Assembly (NCBI RefSeq): GCF_000194625.1
Contig: NC_015320.1
Coordinates: 1,100,612-1,164,611, forward strand
DNA from: Archaeoglobus veneficus SNP6
GTDB lineage: Archaea; Halobacteriota; Archaeoglobi; Archaeoglobales; Archaeoglobaceae
Direction: 5' to 3'
DNA: 64,000 nt
Shown: positions 1 through 8,035 of the stretch, one piece after another
Position numbering within the stretch: the first letter of the stretch is position 1
Layout of the letters: each line of letters begins with the position of its first letter
Position numbers and translations under genes: made by a program
The notes under the pieces: generated by a model
The model's input: the letters and a program-made list of their open reading frames with translations, nothing else
Databases searched by the model: none
What the model was told of the DNA's origin: nothing

Positions 1-2
1 AG

Positions 3-380
3 AGCTTTGAAGAGTTCGAAATATGTGTTAAACGAGAGCATTCTAAGGTATTCGATAAATGTTCTCCGTATCAATCGGATTACGATGGCAACGAGATAGC
101 TGAGCTGACAGTCAGGGAGATTCTCTTCGACGCTGGCTACGAGTTCAATGCTGAAGAGCGGGCAGATCACATTGGTATCGAGCTCCTCCTCATGGCAGAG
201 ACATGCAGTGCGGACAGTATAGAGAGTCACAGGGGATTCTTCGAAAAAGAGCTTGTGGGCTGGGTGTTCGAGTTCTGTAACGCTCTTGAAAACAACGAAA
301 ACACCCGGTTTTATCGGGGTATAGTAAAAATACTGCGCGGATTTATGGAAATGGAAAAAATAGTAATAAACAGGCTGTAA
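3..380 (+). CDS. TorD/DmsD-family molybdoenzyme chaperone, C-terminal part (5' end outside window)
   Basis: This is a reading frame open from the window edge to the TAA at 378-380, about 125 residues. TorD-family proteins are cytoplasmic all-helical chaperones that bind the leader and help load cofactor into molybdenum or tungsten oxidoreductases. The visible part carries the family hallmark CSPYQSDY followed by an acidic helical stretch and the usual helical C-terminus (WVFEFCNALE). The gene converges on the cytochrome b gene, ending 1 base before its stop, so its partner catalytic subunit is probably to the left of the window. The assignment rests on the pattern only; the N-terminal half is not visible. 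Confidence 0.7.
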   Translation, partial: SFEEFEICVKREHSKVFDKCSPYQSDYDGNEIAELTVREILFDAGYEFNAEERADHIGIELLLMAETCSADSIESHRGFFEKELVGWVFEFCNALENNENTRFYRGIVKILRGFMEMEKIVINRL

Positions 381-381
381 T

Positions 382-1296
382 TTACGCTGTTGTTCTCGCG
401 AGAGCCTTTCCTATTCCGTAGAACGTCAGCAGCACGTAGACGAAGAACACCAGCATGACGCCGTTCAGTGCAACAAAAGCAGTTGTGCTGCTCTCGAGCA
501 ATCTGAATCCTGCAAGTCCTTCTTCTCCGAGCAGGTACACTGTGTAGGCTGCGAGACCCATTATACCGCAGGCAATGGCTCCAATTACATAGCCAATGGG
601 ATGGAATCTGTATTCTTCCTCCTCAACATCTACTCTCTTCGCAATGGGCACCCACTCTGGAAACTCTCCTTCAGCCTTGTGCTTGGGTATGAGTCCACTG
701 AATATACCCATGTTTATCGGGAAGTTACCTGGTGTGAAGTGCAGTATCGTCGCGTGGGCGAAGACGAAGAAGATAGCGAATACTGCAACGGCGACGTGTA
801 TCAATCTGAAGATAAAGAACAGCCCTGGATTGTTCTCCAGCAGCGGAAACGGGAACCAGAGGATAGCTCCGGTTATTACCTCAATCAGGCAGAAGATTGG
901 AACTGTGAGGATGTCAGCAACCATAACCCAGTCGTACTTGCCCGACTTCGGTCTCTCTTCAACGAGTCCGAACGTCCAGAGCATGTCCTGAACGAAGTCC
1001 TTGCCGAGCTGGATGAAGAAGCCCAAAGTGAATGTTATGTTCGAGTCGCCTCTCCCCCTCGTAATTCTCTCGAGTATGAAGTACGTGCCGAAAAACGCGA
1101 GGCTGAAGGCAAGTATTAGCCCGCAGAGTCTGTGGATGAACATCGATACCGCCGGGCCACCCATGAAGTCAATAACCCATCTGAGCTGTCCGCTGAAGGT
1201 TATCGGAAGGCCAGTGATGAGCAGGAGCATACCGGAAAGAGAAACAAGGAAGTGCGCTGCTCTCTGGGCTGGAGAGAACCTCAGCAACTGGCTCAA
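382..1296 (-). CDS. Formate-dehydrogenase-type cytochrome b membrane subunit
   Basis: The 304-residue protein is an integral di-haem cytochrome b of the FdnI/cytochrome b561-like superfamily, which passes electrons between a periplasmic or cytoplasmic oxidoreductase and the quinone pool. Hydrophobic segments lie near residues 16-36, 55-75, 125-150, 160-185, 230-255 and 270-295. Histidines at 15, 55, 167, 181 and 186, in or beside these helices, are haem ligand candidates. It overlaps the upstream small membrane gene by 4 bases and is the last gene of a three-gene operon with the iron-sulfur protein at 1618-2172. No catalytic subunit is adjacent, so the substrate is unknown. Confidence 0.85.
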   Translation of the reverse strand: MSQLLRFSPAQRAAHFLVSLSGMLLLITGLPITFSGQLRWVIDFMGGPAVSMFIHRLCGLILAFSLAFFGTYFILERITRGRGDSNITFTLGFFIQLGKDFVQDMLWTFGLVEERPKSGKYDWVMVADILTVPIFCLIEVITGAILWFPFPLLENNPGLFFIFRLIHVAVAVFAIFFVFAHATILHFTPGNFPINMGIFSGLIPKHKAEGEFPEWVPIAKRVDVEEEEYRFHPIGYVIGAIACGIMGLAAYTVYLLGEEGLAGFRLLESSTTAFVALNGVMLVFFVYVLLTFYGIGKALARTTA

Positions 1297-1601
1297 TGCC
1301 TTCCACCTCCGTGGTGTTGCTGCTCGAGTTTGTACATCTTGTCAAACTTCCAGTACTCCAGCACGGTCATGATGAAGACGAAGAACGCTCCGATTACGAG
1401 CAAAAGTTCTGCAATTTTATTGAGGTAGAGCATGACGTCGTTAACAAGCGTGTACTTGGCCGATCTTTCGTAGGGTGAAAAGTGTCTGTAGTTGTTATCG
1501 GTTATGTACTTACCACCCATAGGACCGTAGCTTGCCATGCTTAGTAACAGGGGCGAGATGGCAAGCAAACCGACGATCAGGGCAACAAGGCTTTTCCACA
1601 T
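1293..1601 (-). CDS. Small membrane protein of the redox operon
   Basis: A 102-residue protein with two predicted membrane helices, residues 3-25 and about 58-82, separated by an outward or inward loop rich in Tyr, Lys and Asp. I do not recognise a family. A good Shine-Dalgarno (GAGGTGG on the minus strand) precedes the ATG. It sits between the ferredoxin-like subunit and the cytochrome b, overlapping the latter by 4 bases, so it is probably an accessory membrane subunit of that complex. That role is inferred from position only. Confidence 0.65.
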   Translation of the reverse strand: MWKSLVALIVGLLAISPLLLSMASYGPMGGKYITDNNYRHFSPYERSAKYTLVNDVMLYLNKIAELLLVIGAFFVFIMTVLEYWKFDKMYKLEQQHHGGGRH

Positions 1602-1617
1602 TCATACCACCTCGTAT

Positions 1618-2172
1618 TTATACCATAAACACCTTCTCAACAAGCTCCTTCGCTGTATATCCTCTTATCCGCTCCCTGAACACCCTAACGATCTCCGATG
1701 CCTCTCCAGCCAGCAGTGCTCCGCCGGGGCAGACCATTGCACACCTTGGGATGGGCTCATTCTCGATTATGTTGCCGTTCTCGTCCTTCTGCTCGTACGG
1801 CTGAACGCAGAAGGTGCACTTGTCCATCTTGCCCTTAGTTCCGAATGCTCCGCTGCCTTCGAACTGCGGAGCTCCGAATGGGCATGCGTAGCTGCAGTAG
1901 CCGCATCCGATGCATTTGTCCTTGTTGACGAGGACTATTCCATCGGGACGCTTGTATATTGCGTCCATGGGGCATACTTTAAGGCATGCCGGGTCGCTGC
2001 AGTGCATGCAGGGCATGGGGATGTTTAACTGGCCGGGCTTGCCCTCGTTGATTGTTATTACTCTGATTCTGTAGATTCCGGGAGGGACGTTGTTGTGATT
2101 CTTGCAGATGGCTTCGCATGCTTTGCATTTGATGCAGAGGTTTGAGTGTGTGTCTACGATGAACTTGTACAA
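1618..2172 (-). CDS. Ferredoxin-type iron-sulfur subunit (FdhB/HybA-like)
   Basis: The 184-residue protein has four cysteine clusters typical of the 4x[4Fe-4S] electron-transfer subunits of molybdopterin oxidoreductases: CIKCKACEAIC at 13-23, CMHCSDPACLKVCP, CIGCGYCSYACP, and a C-terminal CTFC with CAMVCP. It would relay electrons between a catalytic subunit and the downstream cytochrome b. The start is a TTG; a strong ribosome binding site GGAGGTG ends 5 bases before it, which decides the start. It is first in a minus-strand operon and is divergent from the MoxR gene. Confidence 0.85.
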   Translation of the reverse strand: MYKFIVDTHSNLCIKCKACEAICKNHNNVPPGIYRIRVITINEGKPGQLNIPMPCMHCSDPACLKVCPMDAIYKRPDGIVLVNKDKCIGCGYCSYACPFGAPQFEGSGAFGTKGKMDKCTFCVQPYEQKDENGNIIENEPIPRCAMVCPGGALLAGEASEIVRVFRERIRGYTAKELVEKVFMV

Positions 2173-2183
2173 GGGATCACCTC

Positions 2184-2250
2184 CTGCAGTGGTGAAGTAG
2201 CCTCCTTTTTTAGATTACACCACTAAATCCAGTGATTTACCTTTATAAAT
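2184..2250. promoter_or_regulatory. Divergent promoter region between FeS subunit and moxR
   Basis: The segment holds the minus-strand Shine-Dalgarno for the FeS gene and a near-symmetric TATA element CTTTATAAAT at 2241-2250 that could serve either direction. Between them AGTGGTG and CACCACT form a 7-bp inverted repeat, a possible operator. The functional reading is inference. Confidence 0.45.
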
Positions 2251-2416
2251 TTTTTGAAATTCTTACTCTTTCTGTTGTGCTCTTTACTTCATCCCGTCAC
2301 CGGAATTGCCCGCAGAGCGGAGAGTTTTCAAATGTGAGTGTATACTTATCCCCAACTTCAGCGTACCACAAACATCAACCGAAAAATTAAGAAAGCTACT
2401 CGACGTATACGAAGCG

Positions 2417-3553
2417 ATGGAGTGTATCGACAGGCTGTCAGAGCTCAAACTGAGACTTGCAGACTGCTTTGTCCAGAGGGAGGCGGAAATAACGGCCGTA
2501 CTCAGCGGTTTACTTGCAGGCGAGCCGGTAATCCTCATCGGAGAGGTTGGCACGGCTAAAACTGCACTGATTGAAAAGATGGCCGAACTTATAGACGCGA
2601 GGTACTTCTATTACCTGCTAACGCGATTTACCGAGCCAGACGAGATTCTCGGCCCCCTCGACATAAACGCCCTTAGAGAAGGTAGATATGTAAGGCGAAC
2701 CGAGGGGAGGTTGCCGGAGGCGGAGATAGTCTTCCTCGACGAGATTTTCAAAGCGTCGTCGGCCATAAGAAACATTCTCCTTGACATAATCCTCAACCGC
2801 AGGTTTAGGAACGATGGCGGTTATATGAGGCTCCCAATGCTCACCATGTACACCGCAAGCAACGAGATAAGTACCGATGTGGAAGATGCAGCCTTCTACG
2901 ACAGGCTAACGGTGAGATGCTTCGTCAAGAGCGTTTCCGAGGATGCATGGAGCGAACTCGTTGAGAGAGGTATCGAACTCGAAGAAATGGCTATGCAGCC
3001 CGTACTCACGACCGACGACGTAAAAGCCTTGCAGCAGATGGTAATGCAGCGCTTCCGCTCAATGACTGAGAGCAGCCTGCTCCGTGTTTACCTTGACGCC
3101 CTCGCAGCTTTAAAGCAGCGCGGTGTCAGGATTTCCGACAGGAGGAAGATAAAGCTCCTTAAAATTGCCAGCGCAATCTCTGTAATCTACAATGAAGACG
3201 AGGTCTCGACGGACAGCTTGGCTGAGGCTTTGAAGTTCGTTGCTGTGCACGATGAAGATGATGTCAGGAAGGTGGAGCAGGTCATATTTGAACTCGGTCT
3301 CAGCAGCTTCTACAAGCACATCCAGAAACTTCAGACTGTAACTTCCGAACTCCAGAACGCCATAAGGCTTAGCTCTTCCGGTGGGCTCGACGAACTCAGG
3401 ATGCTTTCTTCAATTTACGCAAAGGCCTCATCCATGATGTCAGAGGTGCCGGAAAACCCGAGGCTGATGCCCTACGTCAGACAGCTCAAAAGTGCCGTTT
3501 TCAAGGCGAAGGACGTGCTTGACAGGAAGAAGGCCGAAATATTTGGTGACTGA
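2417..3553 (+). CDS. MoxR-family AAA+ ATPase (RavA-like)
   Basis: A MoxR-type AAA+ chaperone ATPase of about 378 residues. It shows a Walker A (GEVGTAKT, around residues 43-50), the MoxR segment following it (TRFTEPDEILGPLD), a Walker B (IVFLDEIFKA), and sensor motif TASNE. Such proteins act with a VWA-domain partner to assemble or insert cofactors into enzyme complexes; the VWA gene follows directly. The frame is open back to a TTG at 2306, but the ATG at 2417 is preferred because a TATA-like AAAAATTAAG lies about 26 bases upstream and the homologous region begins there. The exact client is unknown. Confidence 0.85.
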   Translation: MECIDRLSELKLRLADCFVQREAEITAVLSGLLAGEPVILIGEVGTAKTALIEKMAELIDARYFYYLLTRFTEPDEILGPLDINALREGRYVRRTEGRLPEAEIVFLDEIFKASSAIRNILLDIILNRRFRNDGGYMRLPMLTMYTASNEISTDVEDAAFYDRLTVRCFVKSVSEDAWSELVERGIELEEMAMQPVLTTDDVKALQQMVMQRFRSMTESSLLRVYLDALAALKQRGVRISDRRKIKLLKIASAISVIYNEDEVSTDSLAEALKFVAVHDEDDVRKVEQVIFELGLSSFYKHIQKLQTVTSELQNAIRLSSSGGLDELRMLSSIYAKASSMMSEVPENPRLMPYVRQLKSAVFKAKDVLDRKKAEIFGD

Positions 3554-3568
3554 TTGCAGGTGCAGGCC

Positions 3569-4891
3569 ATGCAGATGCAGAGTGTGCTGAATGCAACCCT
3601 CAGCAACAACCTCGTCAACGTTACGAGCAAGGATTTCGTATACAATCTCATCTCGCAGAGAATAGCCTCCTTTCTCCCTCCTGACCTGCAGGAGATATAT
3701 AATTCCTCGAGGCACATCCAGATAATCGCCACGGACTCTTACTTCCTCCACTACTCCCTCTACCCCTTCCTGCGCGGCAAGAACGAGGACGAGGTGCTTG
3801 AGGAGGTCAGACTCTTCTGCAGAGAATACATGGATGGAGAGCGCTACCAGATGCTCAAGACACTCACAACCCTCGACGACGAGCTCAGCCTCGTTTACAG
3901 CATAGCCCTAACCAAGTACATAGTGGGGCGGATAAGAGGAAGACTTGAGAACGAGGGAGAGGGCGTAGGAAAAATTTCGGGTAGCGGGAGGGGAGCGAGG
4001 GTCGAGACCTTTCTGAAAGGCATTTCCGCTCTGCTTGAGGGGGCTGTTGAAGAGGCGGAGAACGTTACGAAGAACGCGGAGGAGATAAGGGAGCTCATGG
4101 GTGGAAAGAGTGCTGGCAGGGAAGCAGGGACATTTCAGAAGATTCTGAACCTCGCGAAGCAGATGATGTTCGTCGAAGACCTGAAGAAAATTGTTGACAT
4201 GTCAAAGAGGATGATGGATTTCGTTCCGAAGGCAACGAGAATCTCAAAGGTGAAGGGAAAGACGGGTGATGAGCTTTCAGGCTACATGATAACCAAGCAG
4301 GTCGAAAGGGCTTTGCCGAGAGAGCTCGCTCTGCCAGATGAGCTTTTCATGCGAAGGCTCGCATCTGAAGGTTTCCTCGCGAGGGAGAAGCTGAAGGTCA
4401 GTGAGGGTGCGTACTACATTCTAATAGACAAGTCGGGTTCCATGGTCGGAGAAAAGACTGTGTGGGCGAGGAGCGTTGCGATGGCAATCTACAGGATGTC
4501 AAAGACAAAGAGAAGGAAGTACTTTCTCCGCTTCTTCGACACGAAAGTCCATCCTGATAAGCCCATTTCTGAACCAAAAGAGATAGTCGATGCGATACTC
4601 AAGGTTCAGTCGAATGGCGGGACAGACATAACCAACGCCATTTCAACAGCCATCGACGACCTCGTTGAAGGAAGGTTTGCTGAATACACTAACACAATTA
4701 TCGTAATAACTGATGGCGAGGATGTGGTTGATGACTTGTCAAAGGAGTTAAAGAAAACAAAGGCCAGCCTGATTTCAGTTATGATTCAGGGCAACAACGA
4801 CACGCTGAAGAACATAAGCGACCACTACATGCACGCTGAACTGACGGAGAGAGGTGGAGAGAGGTTGTTGAGGCTTGTTGAGGTTTCTTGA
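3569..4891 (+). CDS. VWA-domain protein, partner of MoxR ATPase (ViaA/CoxE-like)
   Basis: About 440 residues. A helical N-terminal two thirds is followed by a von Willebrand A domain with an intact metal-ion-dependent adhesion site: DKSGSM near residue 290, a threonine in NGGTDIT, and ITDGED. The protein is cytoplasmic and pairs with the preceding MoxR ATPase in the manner of RavA-ViaA. A frame-open TTG exists at 3554, but AGGTG at 3558-3562 is well placed for the ATG at 3569. The pair lies divergent from the FeS/cytochrome b operon, so maturation of a redox enzyme is an attractive but unproven role. Confidence 0.85.
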   Translation: MQMQSVLNATLSNNLVNVTSKDFVYNLISQRIASFLPPDLQEIYNSSRHIQIIATDSYFLHYSLYPFLRGKNEDEVLEEVRLFCREYMDGERYQMLKTLTTLDDELSLVYSIALTKYIVGRIRGRLENEGEGVGKISGSGRGARVETFLKGISALLEGAVEEAENVTKNAEEIRELMGGKSAGREAGTFQKILNLAKQMMFVEDLKKIVDMSKRMMDFVPKATRISKVKGKTGDELSGYMITKQVERALPRELALPDELFMRRLASEGFLAREKLKVSEGAYYILIDKSGSMVGEKTVWARSVAMAIYRMSKTKRRKYFLRFFDTKVHPDKPISEPKEIVDAILKVQSNGGTDITNAISTAIDDLVEGRFAEYTNTIIVITDGEDVVDDLSKELKKTKASLISVMIQGNNDTLKNISDHYMHAELTERGGERLLRLVEVS

Positions 4892-4960
4892 AATACCCGC
4901 CGCACCGATAGCTATAAAAGCTCCCTGCACCCTCGTTAGAGCGCTCTGAGTAAAGAACAA

Positions 4961-4970
4961 ATTTAAAAAA
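4961..4970 (+). promoter_or_regulatory. TATA box of the tRNA-Ser gene
   Basis: ATTTAAAAAA lies about 40 bases before the mature tRNA 5' end, with an upstream purine-rich stretch that fits a BRE. This matches the usual archaeal tRNA promoter position. Confidence 0.6.
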
Positions 4971-5004
4971 CGCACCGCAAAATATGGCAACGCTCCAATT
5001 CAAA

Positions 5005-5089
5005 GCCGGGGTTGCAGAGCCAGGCTACTGCGGGGGATTCGAGATCCCCTGCCCGCAAGGGCGCGTGGGTTCAAATCCCACCCCTGGCG
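5005..5089 (+). tRNA. tRNA-Ser (anticodon CGA)
   Basis: The 85-nt sequence folds as a class II tRNA. The acceptor stem GCCGGGG/CCCTGGC has one G-U pair; the D stem is GCAG/CTGC; the anticodon stem GGGGA/TCCCC encloses the loop TTCGAGA with anticodon CGA at 5040-5042. A long variable arm has stem GCCC/GGGC, and the T stem GTGGG/CCCAC has loop TTCAAAT. The discriminator base G at 5089 and the long arm identify serine rather than leucine. CCA is not encoded. It decodes UCG. Confidence 0.95.
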
Positions 5090-5256
5090 TCCTCTAAATT
5101 ATAATTCATAGTACGCTTCTATCCGACGAAACCTTCTTAACCTGCTCTCAAGGAAAACACTGAGGTTAATGCCAAATTTCTGCACCCATTCCTTAATTTC
5201 CCCGTCGATCAAGAAAAGAATTGAAACCAAAATTGAAGATAAACCATCCTCATAAA

Positions 5257-5805
5257 CTAACTATGCAACTGCACAACCTCCCGAACCTGAGCTTCAGATT
5301 CATTTTCAAATTTACTCAGAAGTTCCTTAATTCTCTCTTTCAGTAAAAAGCCCGTTTCAAGCTCTTCACCTTCGATTTCCTGAAGTTTGACGACGGTTTC
5401 GTGTCCGAGTGTCTCCGTGACCTTCCCGCAAAGGAAATCAACACAAATTACCTCCCTCACCCTCAGCCTGCAGCCATTCGGGCCCACGAAGAAACACGCA
5501 TTGGGAATGACTCTCTCGGACGGGAGCTCTACGCCCAGGAGGAGGTTGACAAGAAGAGTGTCAATTCCGTATTCGTTTTCAACCCACTTTCTGCAGCAGC
5601 ATTTCCCCTCCATTGCGCATTCCCGACAGAGTTCAACGAGACCTATCTCCACCATGAATTTTCGCGTAGCATCGATTGCCGAATCGAGCTTTCTGAGAAG
5701 ATTTCTGACCACTTCATCCTCCAGAAGTTTGCTGCCGTAGGTTGCGTAAATCCTCTTTGCGAGTGCAATCCTCTCCTCAACTGCACTCATCGCCCTGCGC
5801 AGCAA
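5257..5805 (-). CDS. YkgJ-like cysteine-cluster protein
   Basis: The 182-residue protein carries a cysteine cluster of the YkgJ type thought to bind zinc or iron: CRECAMEGKCCC near residue 60, CFFVGPNGC near 104, and CVDFLC near 122. The N-terminal third and the C-terminus are helical and charged. Function of the family is not established. It is a single gene, divergent from the DtxR-like regulator. A second cysteine-cluster protein of the same broad type lies at 61926. Confidence 0.6.
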   Translation of the reverse strand: MLRRAMSAVEERIALAKRIYATYGSKLLEDEVVRNLLRKLDSAIDATRKFMVEIGLVELCRECAMEGKCCCRKWVENEYGIDTLLVNLLLGVELPSERVIPNACFFVGPNGCRLRVREVICVDFLCGKVTETLGHETVVKLQEIEGEELETGFLLKERIKELLSKFENESEAQVREVVQLHS

Positions 5806-5871
5806 ACAGGCTGAACTAAAACGTTTCGAAGTGTTGCCATAGGCAAACTATTTACGTTCAGCGGTCGAACA

Positions 5872-6276
5872 ATGTTCGTGAATGTGGACACTCTGCTCAG
5901 GGTAGCTTACAGGGCATTCGAAGAGGGTGTACAGATAATAGGGCCAACGTATCTGTCCCTCCACCTCGGAATCCCGAAATCCTCTGCACAGAACCAGCTC
6001 ATAAGGCTTGCAGAGACTGGTTTGGGTGTGTATGTCCCGAAGAAGGGATTTCTCTTCAATGAAAAGGGTCTGCACGAGGCAAAGAAGGCTGTAAAAAAGC
6101 ACAGGCTCCTCGAATGTTTGATGGAGGAACTCGGGATGGAGAGAGGTGACGCTTGTAGAGAAGCAGCAAGAATAGAGGCTGTGGTGGGAGAGGGGCTGAT
6201 AAGGCTGCTGGAGGATAGATACAGACCAAGAAGGGTCTGTCCATGCGGTAAAGAAATTCCGGAGGTGGAGGGATGA
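5872..6276 (+). CDS. DtxR/MntR-family metal-dependent repressor
   Basis: A 134-residue protein. An N-terminal winged helix-turn-helix (residues about 8-62) is followed by a dimerisation/metal-binding segment with the family pattern HRLLECLMEELG, then RIEAVVGEG, and near the end CPCGKEIPE, which corresponds to the CPHGxPIP signature of DtxR proteins. The repressor would sense Mn, Fe or Zn. Its ORF overlaps the metal-binding protein gene by 4 bases, so it is probably cotranscribed with and controls the importer that follows. Confidence 0.75.
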   Translation: MFVNVDTLLRVAYRAFEEGVQIIGPTYLSLHLGIPKSSAQNQLIRLAETGLGVYVPKKGFLFNEKGLHEAKKAVKKHRLLECLMEELGMERGDACREAARIEAVVGEGLIRLLEDRYRPRRVCPCGKEIPEVEG

Positions 6277-7229
6277 AGTTCGCAGCATTTACTCTCCTGA
6301 TGCTAATTGCTCTTGCCACGCCAGCCTCCGCCATCGAAGTCGTTTGCTCAGTTCCAGATCTTACGCCCATTGTAAAGGCAGTAGGTGGAGAAATCGTAAA
6401 CGTGACGAGCGTGATGCCTCCCGGCAGCGACCCACACGCGTTCTCTATATCGATGGAGACGATGGAAAGGCTCGGTAACGCAGACCTGATCGTCCTCGCC
6501 AATTCAAAGCTGCTCCACTTCGAGGAAAAGATCAAGGAAAATTACGGAGAAAAATGCATCGACTTCGAGGATTATGCTGCATTCGGAGCGAAACTCGACT
6601 CATTTCCCGGATACGACGAGAACCCGCATGGTTACTGGCTGAAGTTTGAAAACGGCGTCGCGATAGCGAGGGCAGTAGAGGCAAAGCTATCGAGTATATT
6701 GCCAGAATACGCGTGGTACTTTGAGGGCAACCTGGAGGAGTTCGAGAAGGAGGTTGCGGAGGCGAAGAGGATAATCAGAAGTGCTGCAGCCGAGCAGGGA
6801 ATTGAGGGCAAAGCCTGTGTTGCGGCCGTACCGGGAGTCTGCTACATAATCCAGAACTCGGGTATGGAAGTCGATGCAGTTCTGCTGGCCGAAGGCCTTG
6901 GCTTTGTGAGCGGAAAAGATCTCGCAGAGATAGTGGAAAAGCTAAAAAGTTCAGAGTATGTCTGCATTGTAGTTCCGGAGTTCATGAAGAACTCAAAGGC
7001 CGGGGAAATTGCGAGGCAAATTTCTGCTGATACAGGAAAACCTGTTATCTACGTCAAGTTCGTTATGGTGGGTGAGGATGACAGCTACACTGGTTTGCAG
7101 TACTTCAACGCCCTCAGGTTTTCGGGACTTTCTTATACAAAGGCAGAGAAATCAAGCGGTTATACATTCATCACCGCTGTTGCAGCATGCGCAGTCGCGC
7201 TTGCAGTTCTTGGCAGGATAAGGAGATGA
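6273..7229 (+). CDS. Metal ABC transporter substrate-binding protein (ZnuA/TroA type)
   Basis: A 318-residue cluster A-I solute-binding protein for Zn or Mn. Residues 1-20 form a signal peptide ending ASA. Metal ligands are suggested by the conserved SDPHAFS (His near 52) and NPHGYW (His near 120), with a late Asp/Glu. There is no His-rich loop, unlike many ZnuA proteins. A C-terminal membrane helix with a basic tail (about 296-318) would anchor it to the cell surface. It overlaps the regulator upstream by 4 bases and the ATPase gene follows within 10 bases. Confidence 0.85.
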   Translation: MKFAAFTLLMLIALATPASAIEVVCSVPDLTPIVKAVGGEIVNVTSVMPPGSDPHAFSISMETMERLGNADLIVLANSKLLHFEEKIKENYGEKCIDFEDYAAFGAKLDSFPGYDENPHGYWLKFENGVAIARAVEAKLSSILPEYAWYFEGNLEEFEKEVAEAKRIIRSAAAEQGIEGKACVAAVPGVCYIIQNSGMEVDAVLLAEGLGFVSGKDLAEIVEKLKSSEYVCIVVPEFMKNSKAGEIARQISADTGKPVIYVKFVMVGEDDSYTGLQYFNALRFSGLSYTKAEKSSGYTFITAVAACAVALAVLGRIRR

Positions 7230-7237
7230 AGGGGATC

Positions 7238-8035
7238 ATGGAAGCCACAAAGGATGTTAGGGCAATTGAGGTCGAAAACGTCAGCTTCTCCTACAACGGC
7301 GTTAGAGCACTAACTGATATAACCTTCAGCGTTGACGAGGGTGAGTTTGTCGCAGTAATGGGACCCAACGGCTCTGGCAAAACGACGCTTCTCAGAATTC
7401 TCCTCGGCATGCTCAAACCTGAAAGCGGGAAAGTCAGAGTTTTCGGCTTTGATCCGTGCAGAGATGCGGAGAAAGTTCAATCCCTCGTTGGATTCATGCC
7501 TCAGAAGGAACACATATCCACAAAGCCACCGCTCCTCGTTAAGGACGTGGTGTTGATGGGGCGGGCAGCGAGAAAAGGCATTCTTTCCCCTCTATCCAAA
7601 GAAGATGTAGAAAAGGCCAGAGAGGCGTTAGAGGCAGTGGGGCTTGAAAAAGTCTGGGATACGAAGTTCAGCGAGTTAAGCGGTGGGCAGCAGCAGAGGG
7701 TTTTGCTTGCGAGAGCTCTCGCAGTCGAGCCAAAGCTCCTCCTACTTGACGAGCCATTCAACGGCGTTGACATTCCAAGTCAGAACAGGATTATAGAGCT
7801 GCTGGATAGACTTTCCAAGAAGGGCGTTACCGTGCTTGCAGTTGTCCACAACGTGAGCCCCCTGATACATCATATTGACAAGATTCTTCTCCTCAACAAA
7901 GAATTGATAGCGTATGGATCTCCTGGCGACGTCCTGATGCCTGAGAACATGATTAAAGCCTACGGAGCAATTATACCCATTATCGTATGTGAGGAGGGAT
8001 TCGCCCACCCACTCTTCGGTGATACCCATGGATGA
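7238..8035 (+). CDS. Metal ABC transporter ATP-binding protein
   Basis: A 265-residue ABC ATPase with Walker A GPNGSGKTT, the signature LSGGQQQRVLLARAL, Walker B LLLLDEP and the H-loop VVHNV. It energises the Zn/Mn importer with the adjacent binding protein and permease. The frame is open from 7187; ATGs at 7226 and 7238 are both plausible, and 7238 is chosen because AAGGAG lies at a normal distance from it. Confidence 0.88.
   Translation: MEATKDVRAIEVENVSFSYNGVRALTDITFSVDEGEFVAVMGPNGSGKTTLLRILLGMLKPESGKVRVFGFDPCRDAEKVQSLVGFMPQKEHISTKPPLLVKDVVLMGRAARKGILSPLSKEDVEKAREALEAVGLEKVWDTKFSELSGGQQQRVLLARALAVEPKLLLLDEPFNGVDIPSQNRIIELLDRLSKKGVTVLAVVHNVSPLIHHIDKILLLNKELIAYGSPGDVLMPENMIKAYGAIIPIIVCEEGFAHPLFGDTHG

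Noticed and set aside
601-1119. 172-codon plus-strand ORF
   Set aside because: Antisense to the cytochrome b gene; composition and lack of motifs mark it as a shadow.
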